The notes under the pieces: model-generated
Database searches by the model: none
Seen by the model: the letters and a program-made list of their open reading frames with translations, nothing else
Told to the model about the DNA's origin: nothing
Translations under genes and position numbers: made by a program
Source: Pararcticibacter amylolyticus
GTDB lineage: Bacteria; Bacteroidota; Bacteroidia; Sphingobacteriales; Sphingobacteriaceae
Direction: 5' to 3'
Length of the DNA: 45,664 bases
Assembly (NCBI RefSeq): GCF_003130405.1
Contig: NZ_QEAS01000016.1
Location: forward strand, 30,339-76,002
Shown: positions 34,317 through 44,819 of the stretch, in pieces
Layout: each line of letters opens with the position of its first letter
How positions within the stretch are numbered: the first letter of the stretch is position 1

Positions 34317-35237
34317 TCAGGTGATCTTATGATCATTATACCAGTCAGATGAGTTCTTATGAACAAACTCAATAAAAAGGTCAGCAAGCTTTGAAGGCTG
34401 CCCATGCTGAACAGCAATCTGCAGCGGGCGTTCAATGTTCAGGGATTCGACATCAATAACCCGCAGCTCCCGGTGCTTAAGTTCTTTAAAAATAGCGTGT
34501 ACGGAGATAAATGCCAGGCAATCGCTTTTGGCTAAATAGCTTTTAATGCCTTCCGTACTGCCCAGCTGCATCTCAATATTCAGGTCATTCAGCCTGAGAC
34601 CAAAAGGCTTCAGGGCGTGGGCTATTACTTCCAGCGTTCCTGATCCCGGCTCGCGCATCAGCAAGGGATAACGGGTCAGTTCATCAATGCTTAGTGTATC
34701 TTTTTTAAAGGCATGAAAATGACTGGGGCATACCAGGACTATTTCATCGTTCAGGTACCCGGAATAATGGATCCGTGGTTTTTTAGAAAGTCCTTCGATA
34801 AAACCTACTTCTATCTGTTTGTTTATCAATGCCTGTTCGATCTCTTCTGTATTTCCGCTGATCATACTGACCCTTATATCCCGGAACTTTTTATGAAAGC
34901 CCGCCAGCAGCGACGGCAGCAGGTACTGAGCGATAGTTGTGCTGGCCCCGATCCGTAATGTCCCCGAATATTTGTCCCTCAGCATACTCATATCATATTC
35001 CAGGTCCCTTGAAAGACTTAATATCTGCTCGGCGTATTTCAGGAGCAGCATACCAGCGGGTGTGATACTCACTTTACTATTGCCGCTGCGTTCAAACAGC
35101 GGAGATTTATAAAAGTCCTCCAGTTCCCTGATATGTTTGGTAACGGCAGGCTGGCTGATAAACAGCTCAGATGCAGCCCTGGTAAAACTCAGCCTTTGAG
35201 CGACGGTATAGAATACTTTCAGTCTGAAATCGAACAT
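34317..35237 (-). CDS. LysR-family transcriptional regulator
   Basis: About 306 residues from the ATG at 35237 (MFDFRLKVFYTVAQ). The open frame extends to 35393, but those 52 residues have no LysR character. The winged helix-turn-helix spans residues 1-65 (LSFTRAASELFISQPAVTKH, ELEDFYKSPLFERSG) and is followed by a long linker helix. The substrate-binding domain (LRIGASTTIAQYLLPSLLAG, MREPGSGTLEV) is complete and resembles CysB/CbbR/YeiE-like members. The inducer is unknown. It precedes yeiH on the same strand and probably controls it through the ATAA-N7-TTAT site between them. Confidence 0.9.
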   Translation of the reverse strand: MFDFRLKVFYTVAQRLSFTRAASELFISQPAVTKHIRELEDFYKSPLFERSGNSKVSITPAGMLLLKYAEQILSLSRDLEYDMSMLRDKYSGTLRIGASTTIAQYLLPSLLAGFHKKFRDIRVSMISGNTEEIEQALINKQIEVGFIEGLSKKPRIHYSGYLNDEIVLVCPSHFHAFKKDTLSIDELTRYPLLMREPGSGTLEVIAHALKPFGLRLNDLNIEMQLGSTEGIKSYLAKSDCLAFISVHAIFKELKHRELRVIDVESLNIERPLQIAVQHGQPSKLADLFIEFVHKNSSDWYNDHKIT

Positions 35238-35368
35238 TTTGCTAAGGTAAAGAAAGCTGATGGTTCTCCTCTGTTCAGGGATACTATTAAAATGGATAAG
35301 CGTACAATTGACAGGGATGTTGCCAGACGCAAATTGTATAATATTACGCCGTTTACTACTAATTTGTG

Positions 35369-35376
35369 TATTTTTG
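35369..35376 (+). promoter_or_regulatory. Promoter -7-like box for the hybrid sensor gene
   Basis: TATTTTTG matches TAnnTTTG, 51 bases before the ATG of the hybrid two-component gene and inside the LysR divergent gap. Confidence 0.4.
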
Positions 35377-35427
35377 ATTGATAAGCCGGCCAATTAACAA
35401 CTATAGTAATTCCTGCTGCCTCCCGTT

Positions 35428-38400
35428 ATGAAGCTACTGAAAGCCCATGTTTTCTTATTGTTTATTTTTCTGTTCAGATCTCCGCTTTTACTGGGACAGA
35501 GATCTGAGGCCGTTGATCATCTTGGCATCGAAAACGGCTTATCCAACAGCGCTGTGCGGAGCTTCTTCCAGGACAGCAATGGCTTTATGTGGATCGGAAC
35601 AAACGATGGACTTAACCGCTATGACGGTTATGAGTTCAGGATTTTCAGAAGCAGCGATGGAGATACCACCAGTATCATACAAAACTGGATCAATGTTATT
35701 GCTGAGGATAAAGAACAACGCCTCTGGATCGGGACACATGGCGGAGTGAGCATTTACAATGGTCTGACCGGCCATTTCTCTCCCGTTTACTACCAGGCGA
35801 AAGGCTCTGACCCTAAAAAGCTGGTGAAGAATACGGAGGATATCAAATTTGATAAAAGCGGGAATGCGTTTCTCCGGGTGACAGGTGAATGTCTTGTTCT
35901 GTTTGAGAATAACGATTACCGGAGCGGCAGGATTATTCCGCTAAAAAACACCGGGCATAACTATAATTTGCAGGCTATTTGTATTACAGCCGACCAGTCC
36001 GTCTGGGCTTTTGTGGAAGGGAAAGGTCTTTGCAGGTATGACCGGAAAAAGAAACAATTACAGGTTGTGAATAATACACACCAGAGTGCATCCAAGCTCC
36101 TGTTTCACAACAACTTTCTCTGGATGAGTACCTCTGCAGGCATTGAAAGGTATAACATTGCTGAAAATGTGTACGACCGGCACTACGGCAAAACTGAAAG
36201 TATGCTTTCTTCAACACGTGTCTCGGCCATCATGACCGGAAACAACGATGAACTATGGATTGCGACAGATGGCGGGGGGATTAATATTTTAAACGAAAAG
36301 ACAAGCAAGTTCAGCTATATCAACAGCGGAGACGGAAAGCGTTCAATAGCCAGCAATGCTGTACTGGCTCTTTACAAGGATAAGAGATCACGCATCTGGA
36401 TTGGAACCTACCGGGGCGGCCTGAACATTATAGACCCTTACAAATCAGGCTTTGTAAATATTAAACATGAAACGGGTAACCGTAACAGCCTGGCAAATAA
36501 CTTTGTACTGTCAATATGCGAGCAGGATCCCGAAAACTTATGGATAGGTACTGACGGCGGCGGCGTCAGCCTCTTAAACAGGAAGGATAACCTGTTTACA
36601 AATTTCGTTCATCAGCCTGATAACCAGGCCTCGCTCGGTGGAAATTCGATCACCGGCATCAGGAAAGATTCTAATGGTAATATATGGCTTGCATCCTACG
36701 ACGGGTGCATTAGCAGATACATCCCCACTACCAGGTCCTTTGAACGATATTATGCATATGCGGGCTCCAGGAAACTGACAAATGCAACATTCTGGCTGAT
36801 ATATGAAGACCGGAAAAGAAACCTCTGGGCAGGCGATCTCCAGTACGGCCTGTTCCTTTTTAACAGGAAAACGAATCGTTTTGAGCTGTTTGATTCAAAG
36901 TTACGGGATGTCCTGGTGCTTTATGAAGATGGACAAGGACAGCTCTGGGGGGGAGAATGGAACGAGATCGTTCGGATCAACCCGGCCACCAGAAAATACA
37001 AACGCTATAAAACAGGTTACTCTGTACGCTCAGTTTTTGAGGATAAAAAAGGAAGATTCTGGATAGGTACTGAGGGTGGCTTGATGCTGTTTGACCGCAA
37101 ACAGAATAAGATTTTAAAAAGGTATACTTCCGATGATGGACTTGCGAACAACCATATTATGAACATCCTGGGCGACAAGGCAGGCAATCTGTGGTTAAGC
37201 ACTTATAATGGGCTGTCAAAGTTTGACATACCCGGTCAGACTTTTAAAACCTATTCAACAGGCGACGGATTACCTGAAAAGGAATTCAACTATAATGCTG
37301 CAGCAACCTTATCTTCTGGTGAACTGGCATTCGGAAATGTCAGAGGCCTGACCCTGTTTTACCCTGAGAAAGTATCCCAGAGGAGATCGAATCCCGACCT
37401 TGTTTTTACAGGTGTGTCTATAAATAATACACCTGCCGGATTATCCGGATATATCACAGAAACGAGCGGCAGCTCGGTGAAAGAGATCAGGGTACCACAC
37501 GACCAGGCAATTTTTACATTTAATTTTACCGCGATTGATTTCCCTTATACAGAACATATTAACTACCGGTACAGGCTGCTGAACCGTGATCACCAATGGA
37601 ATAATGGGGGTAGCGCACGAAGTGTGTCATATGCACGCCTGGATCCGGGCACCTATGACTTCCAGGTGAATTGCACCAATAAAGACGGCCAATGGGAAAA
37701 AAAGAGCATTTCTATCCGGATCATTGTTTCCCCGCCCTGGTACCAAAGCTGGCTTGCTTATCTCATTTACATTATTGCCGCTATTGCCTGCCTTTACGGA
37801 TATGTCACCTATCGTGTGCGCCAGACCCGCCTGAAATATGAGATCCTGATTGCCCGAGAAAATGAAAAGAAACAGAGAGCGCTGCAGGAAAAGGAACGGG
37901 AGATCTATCATAACAGGCTCGACTTTTTCACAAGCATCACCCATGAGTTCCGTACACCGCTTTCTTTAATCATCAATCCGGTTAAAGATATGATGATGCG
38001 TGATCAGAATAATGATGATAAAGATCTGAAGATCGTTTTCCGTAACGCCCGCCGTTTGCTTAGCCTGGTCGACCAGCTCCTTCTATTCAGAAAAGCTGAC
38101 TCCGGAGCAGGAGAAATGAGAGTGACCGCCCTGAACATTGCCGAGCTCTGTACCGAAGTATTCCACTGTTTTAGCCAGCAGGCCAAAGCAAACGGAATAA
38201 ATTACGAACGTGTGAATACGGATAAAAACATCCTGGTGTTCGGTGATCGCGAAAAGCTTGAAATTATCCTTTTTAACCTTATCTCGAACGCCATAAAGTT
38301 TACCCCGCCGGGAGGAAATGTATCTCTGAGTGTGGTTGAAAAGCCAAACACTGTAAGCATACAGGTTCAGGATACTGGTTGTGGAATTGCAGGCCGGGAA

Positions 38401-39513
38401 GGCGAGAGCATTTTTGAGAAATTCTATCAATCGGGAACAAAGGGCAGGCCCGAAAAAGCGGGATTCGGTGTAGGCTTATACCTCGCCCGCCTGTTTGCAA
38501 ACAAACATCAGGCAAGCCTGAATTATAAGAGCGAAGTAGATAAGGGCACAATGTTTACACTAACCCTGAAAAAAGGAAAAGCTCACTTTGACCCTGATCT
38601 GATTTCGGAAGATACCATAACAGAATCACCCATTTTAGAGGAGCTTCTCGCCGACGACAGTAACATGGATGCCGCTGAACGTTCCGTCGGCGAAACGTTT
38701 AAAGCGGATGATATTTTCACGGAACGGAAAACGATACTGGTGATTGATGATGACAAAGACATACGCCGGTATATAAATACAGTCTTTCAGCCTGACTATA
38801 TCGTGTACGAAGCAGGCGATGGTGAAACCGGCATGTTAATGGTGAAAGAAAAGACTCCTGACCTGGTAATTTGTGACGTCATGATGCCGCGCATGAGTGG
38901 CATTGAGTGGTGCAGCTGGCTGAAAAATGACCCGGCATACGCCTATATTCCTGTCATATTACTGACGGCGAGCCTCTCTTCGGAAAATAAGCTCAAAGGC
39001 ATCGACTGCGGTGCGGATGACTATATAGGCAAACCATTTGAAAAAGATTTGCTGGTGGCACGGGTAGCTAACCTTTTAAATATCCGCAATAACCTCCGCA
39101 GCTACTTCTACAACGAAATTACGCTTAAAACAAACTCCGTCGCCATCTCCGAAGAGTATAAAGCCTTCATGCAAAAATGCATGGAAGTGGTGGAAGCACA
39201 TTTAACCGACCCCCAGTTTAATATCAAGGTGCTGGCCAGAGAAATAGGCATGAGCCATTCAAATTTGTACCGCAAGGTTAAGTCTTTATCCGGGTATACC
39301 GTTACAGCATTTATTCGCCTTATCCGTTTACGAAAGGCAGCAGAGATGCTTATTAATACAGATTACAATATCAACCAGGTTGCCCTCGAAACAGGGTTTA
39401 ACAATATTAAATATTTCCGCAGCCAGTTCGTCAAATTGTTTGGTGTCAATCCTTCTGACTTTGCCCGCCGTAATAAACCTGTATTTCAAAAACGGATTAA
39501 CATAAAGCTTTAG
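35428..39513 (+). CDS. Hybrid two-component system sensor-regulator (HTCS)
   Basis: A 1361-residue membrane protein carrying a whole signalling path. Signal peptide 1-24. Residues about 25-660 hold 14 Reg_prop blades (LWIGTHGGVSIYNG, LWIGTDGGGVSLLNR), i.e. two 7-bladed propellers. A Y_Y_Y domain (FNFTAIDFPYTEHINYRYRL) follows, then a membrane helix near 774-794. HisKA has the phospho-acceptor His839 in THEFRTPLS. The ATPase domain has NLISNAIKFTPPGG and DTGCGIAG. The receiver has Asp1107/Asp1108 and phospho-acceptor Asp1150 in CDVMMPRMSG. The C terminus is an AraC-type helix-turn-helix (FNIKVLAREIGMSHSNLYRK). Such proteins sense glycan fragments in the periplasm and activate the adjacent SusCD locus. 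All key residues are present. Confidence 0.95.
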   Translation: MKLLKAHVFLLFIFLFRSPLLLGQRSEAVDHLGIENGLSNSAVRSFFQDSNGFMWIGTNDGLNRYDGYEFRIFRSSDGDTTSIIQNWINVIAEDKEQRLWIGTHGGVSIYNGLTGHFSPVYYQAKGSDPKKLVKNTEDIKFDKSGNAFLRVTGECLVLFENNDYRSGRIIPLKNTGHNYNLQAICITADQSVWAFVEGKGLCRYDRKKKQLQVVNNTHQSASKLLFHNNFLWMSTSAGIERYNIAENVYDRHYGKTESMLSSTRVSAIMTGNNDELWIATDGGGINILNEKTSKFSYINSGDGKRSIASNAVLALYKDKRSRIWIGTYRGGLNIIDPYKSGFVNIKHETGNRNSLANNFVLSICEQDPENLWIGTDGGGVSLLNRKDNLFTNFVHQPDNQASLGGNSITGIRKDSNGNIWLASYDGCISRYIPTTRSFERYYAYAGSRKLTNATFWLIYEDRKRNLWAGDLQYGLFLFNRKTNRFELFDSKLRDVLVLYEDGQGQLWGGEWNEIVRINPATRKYKRYKTGYSVRSVFEDKKGRFWIGTEGGLMLFDRKQNKILKRYTSDDGLANNHIMNILGDKAGNLWLSTYNGLSKFDIPGQTFKTYSTGDGLPEKEFNYNAAATLSSGELAFGNVRGLTLFYPEKVSQRRSNPDLVFTGVSINNTPAGLSGYITETSGSSVKEIRVPHDQAIFTFNFTAIDFPYTEHINYRYRLLNRDHQWNNGGSARSVSYARLDPGTYDFQVNCTNKDGQWEKKSISIRIIVSPPWYQSWLAYLIYIIAAIACLYGYVTYRVRQTRLKYEILIARENEKKQRALQEKEREIYHNRLDFFTSITHEFRTPLSLIINPVKDMMMRDQNNDDKDLKIVFRNARRLLSLVDQLLLFRKADSGAGEMRVTALNIAELCTEVFHCFSQQAKANGINYERVNTDKNILVFGDREKLEIILFNLISNAIKFTPPGGNVSLSVVEKPNTVSIQVQDTGCGIAGREGESIFEKFYQSGTKGRPEKAGFGVGLYLARLFANKHQASLNYKSEVDKGTMFTLTLKKGKAHFDPDLISEDTITESPILEELLADDSNMDAAERSVGETFKADDIFTERKTILVIDDDKDIRRYINTVFQPDYIVYEAGDGETGMLMVKEKTPDLVICDVMMPRMSGIEWCSWLKNDPAYAYIPVILLTASLSSENKLKGIDCGADDYIGKPFEKDLLVARVANLLNIRNNLRSYFYNEITLKTNSVAISEEYKAFMQKCMEVVEAHLTDPQFNIKVLAREIGMSHSNLYRKVKSLSGYTVTAFIRLIRLRKAAEMLINTDYNINQVALETGFNNIKYFRSQFVKLFGVNPSDFARRNKPVFQKRINIKL

Positions 39514-39893
39514 AAAAAGGGCAGTTACAAAGGTTATTATTAAAGCAGAGAAAAGCCGCTTATATGCCCTCAGCGGGGCTTTACAGTATTTTTGCTTAAA
39601 AAATACCTTATAATTGCTTGATTTGTACCCCTCCTTTTTTGCAATTAAGAGCCATGTTTGCTTCAACTAAAAACTAAATTATGTATAAAGGTTTACAAAG
39701 AAAATTTCCTTCACCATCTACAGATACCTGAGGTGTCTACTAAAGGCAGCAAACGATCTGTCACTTTTCTTCAATAAGCGATCCAGTTTCTCTCGCTCTT
39801 GAACAACTATTTAACCAATTGAGCTATTAGCAGGGATATGCTTATTCCCTTCTGATGCTCCTATCATTCATTTAATCTTTTAGGTATATATCA
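39514..39893 (+). other. Leader/intergenic region before the second SusC gene
   Basis: A 380-base gap. It contains the bulged hairpin after the sensor gene, a TATTTTTG box at 39587-39594 that overlaps the hairpin's T-run, and then about 300 bases with no convincing long frame. A 16-codon frame at 39681-39731 (MYKGLQRKFPSPSTDT) is present. If the promoter call is right, SusC has a leader near 290 bases. HTCS binding sites are expected upstream of SusC, but I could not identify one. Confidence 0.55.
39552..39594 (+). terminator. Bulged hairpin terminator overlapping a promoter box
   Basis: AAAGCCGC pairs with GCGGGGCTTT (39573-39582) through a two-G bulge, followed by ACAGTATTTTTGC. TATTTTTG at 39587-39594 also fits the TAnnTTTG box, so the same bases may end the sensor transcript and start the SusC transcript. 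Confidence 0.4.
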
Positions 39894-42800
39894 ATGGAAA
39901 TATATCAGAACAGTAAAAGTAGAAAGGCCAACCATTATAAAGACATCCTGCCGGCCGGAAGCCTTATATTGATTTTAGTCCTTTATACAACGACAGGGCT
40001 TTACGCCGGTAATGATACCTTCTCTAGGGTAAAAAAATCGTTCTCAATATCCCTGGCAAAAGAGGAAATAACCGGGATGGTCAAAGACGAAACAGGGCAG
40101 CCGATACCCGGCGCCAGTGTAAAAATTAAAGGAACCACCACAGGCGCGGTAACAGACGTAAACGGTAAGTTTAAAATAGCCGCAGACAGAGGGGCGGTAC
40201 TTGTCTTCTCCTTTATCGGCTCCGAAAGTAAAGAAGTCCAGGTAAGAGACAACCAGCCGATAAATGTAACATTAAAAGCGCTGCAAACTTCCCTGACGGA
40301 AGTAGTCGTAAACGGCTATACATCTCAGCGGAGATCAAATGTTACAGCAGCTATCAGTACCGTTTCAGGAAAAGAGCTGTTAAAATCACCCGTTACAAAC
40401 GTGACCCAGGCGCTGGCAGGAGTTGTCCCCGGGCTGATCGTGCAGCAATCGCAGGGACGGGCCGGTATTAATTCTGCCAACTTATATATTCGGGGACGGG
40501 TATCCCCGACCGCTACAGCCCTGATCATTGTAGACGGGGTGGAGAGAAGCAGCTTCGGCGATATCGACCCCAATGAAATAGAAAGTATCAACGTATTGAA
40601 AGATGCTTCTTCAACTGCTCTGTATGGTTTAAAGGGAGCAAACGGGGTATTTGTCATTACCACAAAAAGAGGAAAAGAAGGGCCTGCCAGGGTCAGCTTC
40701 AATATAAACCAGGGCATCTTAACCGCCACTGAGAGGCCTGACATTCTCCCCGCCTATGAGAGCGCCATGCTGTATACCGAGGGTCAGAAAAATATCGGCG
40801 AAACCCGCAACTTTACGGATGAGGATCTGCAAATATTTAAAGATGGCACCGGAGATCCGCTATTATACCCAAACGTTGACTGGTATTCGGCACTGGTGAG
40901 GGACAGCTGGACACAAAACCAGCAGAATGTTACTGTTTCCGGGGGTACGGGCAGAATAAAATATTTTACATCATTTGGCCATCAGTTTGAAGACGGGAAC
41001 TTCAAAGAGTTTAAAACGCCCCTGGATTATAGCACTACCCCCAGCTATAACAGGTATAATTTCAGGGCGAGAGTGAGCTTTGATATCAGCAAAACAACGA
41101 ATTTCGAGGTCAATCTTGCCGGGCGTAATGAGCACAGGTACAGTCTTTCGGGATACAGCGAATACAACGATCCTGCCGGTGTGGTCAGCAACGGCATAGA
41201 AGGACTTGTAGGGCGTTCGCTGAAGATACCGGCATGGGGCCTCCCCTTTTTCCCTGAATATACAAACTCCACAGATCCCGCTGTTATAGCGCTCGACAAT
41301 ACTTATAATCACATTGTGAATATGGCCTTGCTGGGCACAAACAGCTACAATCCATACTCCTATATCACCTACGGCGGTTATGCATTCACCGATACCAATA
41401 TCGGGGAAAGTGTTTTTACACTGGATCAAAAACTCGACTTCATTACGCCGGGCCTATCCGTAAAAGGACAGTTTGGATATGATTCTAATTTTATTTCAGG
41501 CAAGCTCCAGCGCGGAAGCATTGGCTCTTTTAACCTCGACCGCTCTACAAAGCAGCTGAGCCCCTATTCATCCACATACAACGACTATCTAGGCAATCCG
41601 GCCTACACACGCAGTGGTTATAATAAAACGAACCTCCAGTTATTCATCAACTACTCACATAGCTTTGATAAGCATAACGTGAGTGCCAACATCATCGGGC
41701 AGCGCGAACTGAGAGGGGCGACCGATGCAAGCGCTCCGTTTGCTAACCAGGGCATCGTTTCGCAGGTGATGTATAATTATGCCAATAAGTACTTCTTCAC
41801 AGGCAGCGCCACCTATAACGGTTCTGAAAACTACGCGAAGGATTACCGGTACGGTTTTTTTCCATCTCTCTCTGTCGGGTATAATATCGCCAATGAAGAA
41901 TTCATGAACTCTGTTACCTGGTTAAGTATGCTGAAGGTAAGAGGGTCTGTCGGCCGGGTAGGTATCCCGAGTCCGGGCACCGGGCGCTTCTATTACCAGG
42001 ACAAATTTGGTGCTGGTTCAAATGTCCCCTTCGGCAATCCAAACAGCAGCTTCAGCGCTCCGACTTACACACAAACTCAGTATGGAAACCCGATGGTCTC
42101 TTTCGAGACTTCACTCAAAAGAAACCTGGGCCTCGACCTGTCCATGTTTAAAGATAAACTTTCCGTTACGGCTGATATATTCGACGACCGCAGGTCAGAT
42201 ATCCTGACCAGCCGCTCAAATACCAGCTTTAGCTCTTATGGAGCTTCAGTGCCAAGTGTAAATTATGGCGTAAACTATAATCATGGTTATGAGGCAACGG
42301 CAACATATCAGAACCGGGACCATAAGCTTACCTACTCCGTTACAGGAAATATGAGCTTTTCACGGAATAAACGCGAGGTTCTGGATGAAGCGCCGGGTAC
42401 ATTATCTAATTTAAAGGTGACCGGAACACCCATCGGTACCTATTATGGCTATCATGTTTTAGGTTATTACCAGGATCAGGCTGACATTGATGCTAATCCG
42501 GTTAACAACTTAAAGGGCGTAAAGTCAATTCCGGGCGATTTGAAATTCGCTGACGTTAACGGAGACGGGCAGATTACGACAAACGACAGGATGCCTATAG
42601 GATATTCCAACATTCCAGAGTATAATTTCGGACTGAATCTGCAGCTGGGTTACAAAGGGTTCCAGCTATCTGTATTGTTCAATGCCGTTGATCACGTAAG
42701 TTCTGACCTCATTTTCTACAGCGGCGGCTTAAATCAATACTACGCGCCGATGATGGGCAGATGGACGCCGGATAATCCAAATCCGACCTGGCCCGCCATG

Positions 42801-43094
42801 CGCCCGGCACTTTCTCCCAACCCTAATGAAAATGTAAACGACTTTTTCCTGCAGGATGCGTCGTATGTCAAGCTGCGCAACGCACAGTTAAGCTATTCAG
42901 TTCCCGCTAAACTGCTTCGTAAATATAAAATAAGCAATCTCTCTTTAATACTAAGCGGGCAGAACTTGATTACATGGACAAAATTCTATGGAGTTGATCC
43001 GGAAAATAACATTTCCGGCGGCACCTATAACTACAATACTACGGTGGTGCCCACAACCAGGGTATTTAATCTGGGTTTAAATCTTTCTTTCTAA
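39894..43094 (+). CDS. SusC/RagA-family TonB-dependent transporter
   Basis: A 1066-residue outer-membrane receptor. An N-terminal hydrophobic segment (SLILILVLYTTTGLYA, after about 26 residues) is the signal. No STN domain is present, which suits control by a hybrid sensor. A carboxypeptidase-like domain (ITGMVKDETGQPIPGASVKI) and a TonB-box-like stretch (LTEVVVNGY) follow. The plug has LIIVDGVERSSFGDIDPNEI and LKDASSTALYGLKGANG. The barrel ends with the aromatic terminal strand (RVFNLGLNLSF). It imports glycan fragments with its SusD partner, 18 bases downstream. The specific glycan is unknown. Confidence 0.95.
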   Translation: MEIYQNSKSRKANHYKDILPAGSLILILVLYTTTGLYAGNDTFSRVKKSFSISLAKEEITGMVKDETGQPIPGASVKIKGTTTGAVTDVNGKFKIAADRGAVLVFSFIGSESKEVQVRDNQPINVTLKALQTSLTEVVVNGYTSQRRSNVTAAISTVSGKELLKSPVTNVTQALAGVVPGLIVQQSQGRAGINSANLYIRGRVSPTATALIIVDGVERSSFGDIDPNEIESINVLKDASSTALYGLKGANGVFVITTKRGKEGPARVSFNINQGILTATERPDILPAYESAMLYTEGQKNIGETRNFTDEDLQIFKDGTGDPLLYPNVDWYSALVRDSWTQNQQNVTVSGGTGRIKYFTSFGHQFEDGNFKEFKTPLDYSTTPSYNRYNFRARVSFDISKTTNFEVNLAGRNEHRYSLSGYSEYNDPAGVVSNGIEGLVGRSLKIPAWGLPFFPEYTNSTDPAVIALDNTYNHIVNMALLGTNSYNPYSYITYGGYAFTDTNIGESVFTLDQKLDFITPGLSVKGQFGYDSNFISGKLQRGSIGSFNLDRSTKQLSPYSSTYNDYLGNPAYTRSGYNKTNLQLFINYSHSFDKHNVSANIIGQRELRGATDASAPFANQGIVSQVMYNYANKYFFTGSATYNGSENYAKDYRYGFFPSLSVGYNIANEEFMNSVTWLSMLKVRGSVGRVGIPSPGTGRFYYQDKFGAGSNVPFGNPNSSFSAPTYTQTQYGNPMVSFETSLKRNLGLDLSMFKDKLSVTADIFDDRRSDILTSRSNTSFSSYGASVPSVNYGVNYNHGYEATATYQNRDHKLTYSVTGNMSFSRNKREVLDEAPGTLSNLKVTGTPIGTYYGYHVLGYYQDQADIDANPVNNLKGVKSIPGDLKFADVNGDGQITTNDRMPIGYSNIPEYNFGLNLQLGYKGFQLSVLFNAVDHVSSDLIFYSGGLNQYYAPMMGRWTPDNPNPTWPAMRPALSPNPNENVNDFFLQDASYVKLRNAQLSYSVPAKLLRKYKISNLSLILSGQNLITWTKFYGVDPENNISGGTYNYNTTVVPTTRVFNLGLNLSF

Positions 43095-43112
43095 AGCTTT
43101 AAAAAAATTGAT

Positions 43113-44786
43113 ATGAAAACAATTAAGCTTTTACTCCTCTGCATCAGTATACTATGCGCTTCAGCGTGCAAAAAGGATTTCCTTCAGCGCGACGTCGGTG
43201 TGCAAATGACACTCGATGAAGTGTTTGCGAATCCGCTTCAGGCATCACGCTACGCAGATAATACATATACTTTCAGTCTCAATGACTATGGCCGTCTTAA
43301 CGGGTATAAAGGCATGGTATCGGAATTTACAGATGAATCAATAACGAATGCCATTCAGGCCGAAATCACCCCGATGAACCAGGGAAACTTTCTCGATCCC
43401 GGTGCCACCGATGTTACCAGTATTTACACGCAGATGTACAAAGGTATCCGCAATGCCAACGTCGTGTTAGCCAACCTCGATAAAACACCTTGGACTTCAG
43501 AGTACAACGCAAATTATATCCGGGGTGAGCAACTGTACCTCCGTGCCTATTTCTATTCGGAACTGATAAAACGCTATGGAGGCGTGGTGTTGCTTACTGA
43601 ACCACAAAGCTTTACTGAAGCAGCAAGTGATCCGGAACGCAGTTCATTTGATGAAACCCTTGCCCGAATATTGAGCGATCTGGATGAAGCGATTACTTTA
43701 CTGCCGCAAACGAATAACGACTGGCCCAATCCTGCAGCCCAGGCCAACAGGGCAACCGGTGCAGCAGCACTTGCATTAAAAACCCGTATGCTCATGCTGG
43801 CAGCAAGCCCTCTCTGGAACACGTCAAATGATGTTTCCAGGTGGCAGAAGGCCGCTGACGCTGCCAGGGCGATTATGAATATGAACAGATTCTCCCTTGA
43901 ACCCAGTTATGCTAATGTGCTGCAGGTCTCTACGTCTAACGAATATATCAGGATATGGCCGCGTGCACCGCGTTCTTATATCGGGACTTACATCAGCGAC
44001 TTCCTGGTTCCAACAAGTTATGGCGGTGCCCAGTCAAACATGTCCGTCACCCAAAACCACGTCAATCTGTATGAAATGAACAATGGGAAGCCGATCACCG
44101 ATCCGGCATCGGGATATGATCCGCAAAAGCCATACACGAACCGCGATCCGCGGTTCTATGTCAATATCCTCTATAATGGCGCCACCTGGCAGGGACGTGC
44201 TGTTCAAACCTGGCAGACTGCGCCCAACAGTTCAGGATCGGTTACCTACGGCACCGACATTAACGCCTCCAGTACATTCACCAAAACGAGTTATTACCTG
44301 AAACGGCTATGGCCGGAAACAGCTAAGGCTGGCTCCACTGCAAGTGCTTTATTGAATTTTGTCTTTTATCGTTACGCTGAAGTGCTGCTGAATTTTGCAG
44401 AATCACAAAATGAAGCTACGGGTCCCGGCACCGAAGTTTATAATGCCGTAGATGCGGTCAGGCTACGGGCCGGAATGCCAAAACTTCCCGAAGGACTCAG
44501 CCAGGCGCAAATGCGCGACAGGATCAGGAACGAACGTGCAGTAGAATTTGCATTTGAAGATATGCGGTGGTGGGATATCCTGCGCTGGAAAAAAGGACCT
44601 GAAATTGTGGCTCAGCCCATGAAAGCCATACTTGTAGTAAAAAACGCCGACGGCAGCTTTACATATACTCAAACGGATCTGCCTGCCTATCAGAAAGTTT
44701 TTACTGACAGGATGTACCTCTATCCCATTCCTCAGAACGAAATGAACAAAACAGCCGGGAAGCTTCAGCAAAATCCGGGGTGGTAA
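43113..44786 (+). CDS. SusD/RagB-family glycan-binding lipoprotein
   Basis: A 557-residue lipoprotein with lipobox ASAC and CKKDFLQRD, where Lys-Lys-Asp after the Cys suggests surface export. Family features include YKGIRNANVVLANLDKTPWT, YIRGEQLYLRAYFYSELIKR, ALALKTRMLMLAASPLWN and the C-terminal EVLLNFAESQNEATG and RNERAVEFAFEDMRWWDI segments. It ends near YLYPIPQNEMNKT and NPGW, as full-length members do. It should bind the glycan and cap the SusC barrel. It is followed after 33 bases by another SusC-like gene, so this locus probably has two SusC/SusD pairs. Confidence 0.95.
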   Translation: MKTIKLLLLCISILCASACKKDFLQRDVGVQMTLDEVFANPLQASRYADNTYTFSLNDYGRLNGYKGMVSEFTDESITNAIQAEITPMNQGNFLDPGATDVTSIYTQMYKGIRNANVVLANLDKTPWTSEYNANYIRGEQLYLRAYFYSELIKRYGGVVLLTEPQSFTEAASDPERSSFDETLARILSDLDEAITLLPQTNNDWPNPAAQANRATGAAALALKTRMLMLAASPLWNTSNDVSRWQKAADAARAIMNMNRFSLEPSYANVLQVSTSNEYIRIWPRAPRSYIGTYISDFLVPTSYGGAQSNMSVTQNHVNLYEMNNGKPITDPASGYDPQKPYTNRDPRFYVNILYNGATWQGRAVQTWQTAPNSSGSVTYGTDINASSTFTKTSYYLKRLWPETAKAGSTASALLNFVFYRYAEVLLNFAESQNEATGPGTEVYNAVDAVRLRAGMPKLPEGLSQAQMRDRIRNERAVEFAFEDMRWWDILRWKKGPEIVAQPMKAILVVKNADGSFTYTQTDLPAYQKVFTDRMYLYPIPQNEMNKTAGKLQQNPGW

Positions 44787-44819
44787 ATCTCATAGTTTCT
44801 ACATTTAAATCTGAATAAA

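Noticed and set aside
35238-35393. N-terminal extension of the LysR regulator by 52 codons.
   Set aside because: LysR proteins start directly with the winged helix seen at 35237. The extension has no LysR similarity and runs into the sensor promoter region.
35984-38551. Leftward open frames opposite the hybrid sensor gene.
   Set aside because: The sense strand carries complete sensor, kinase, receiver and DNA-binding motifs. The antisense frames have none.
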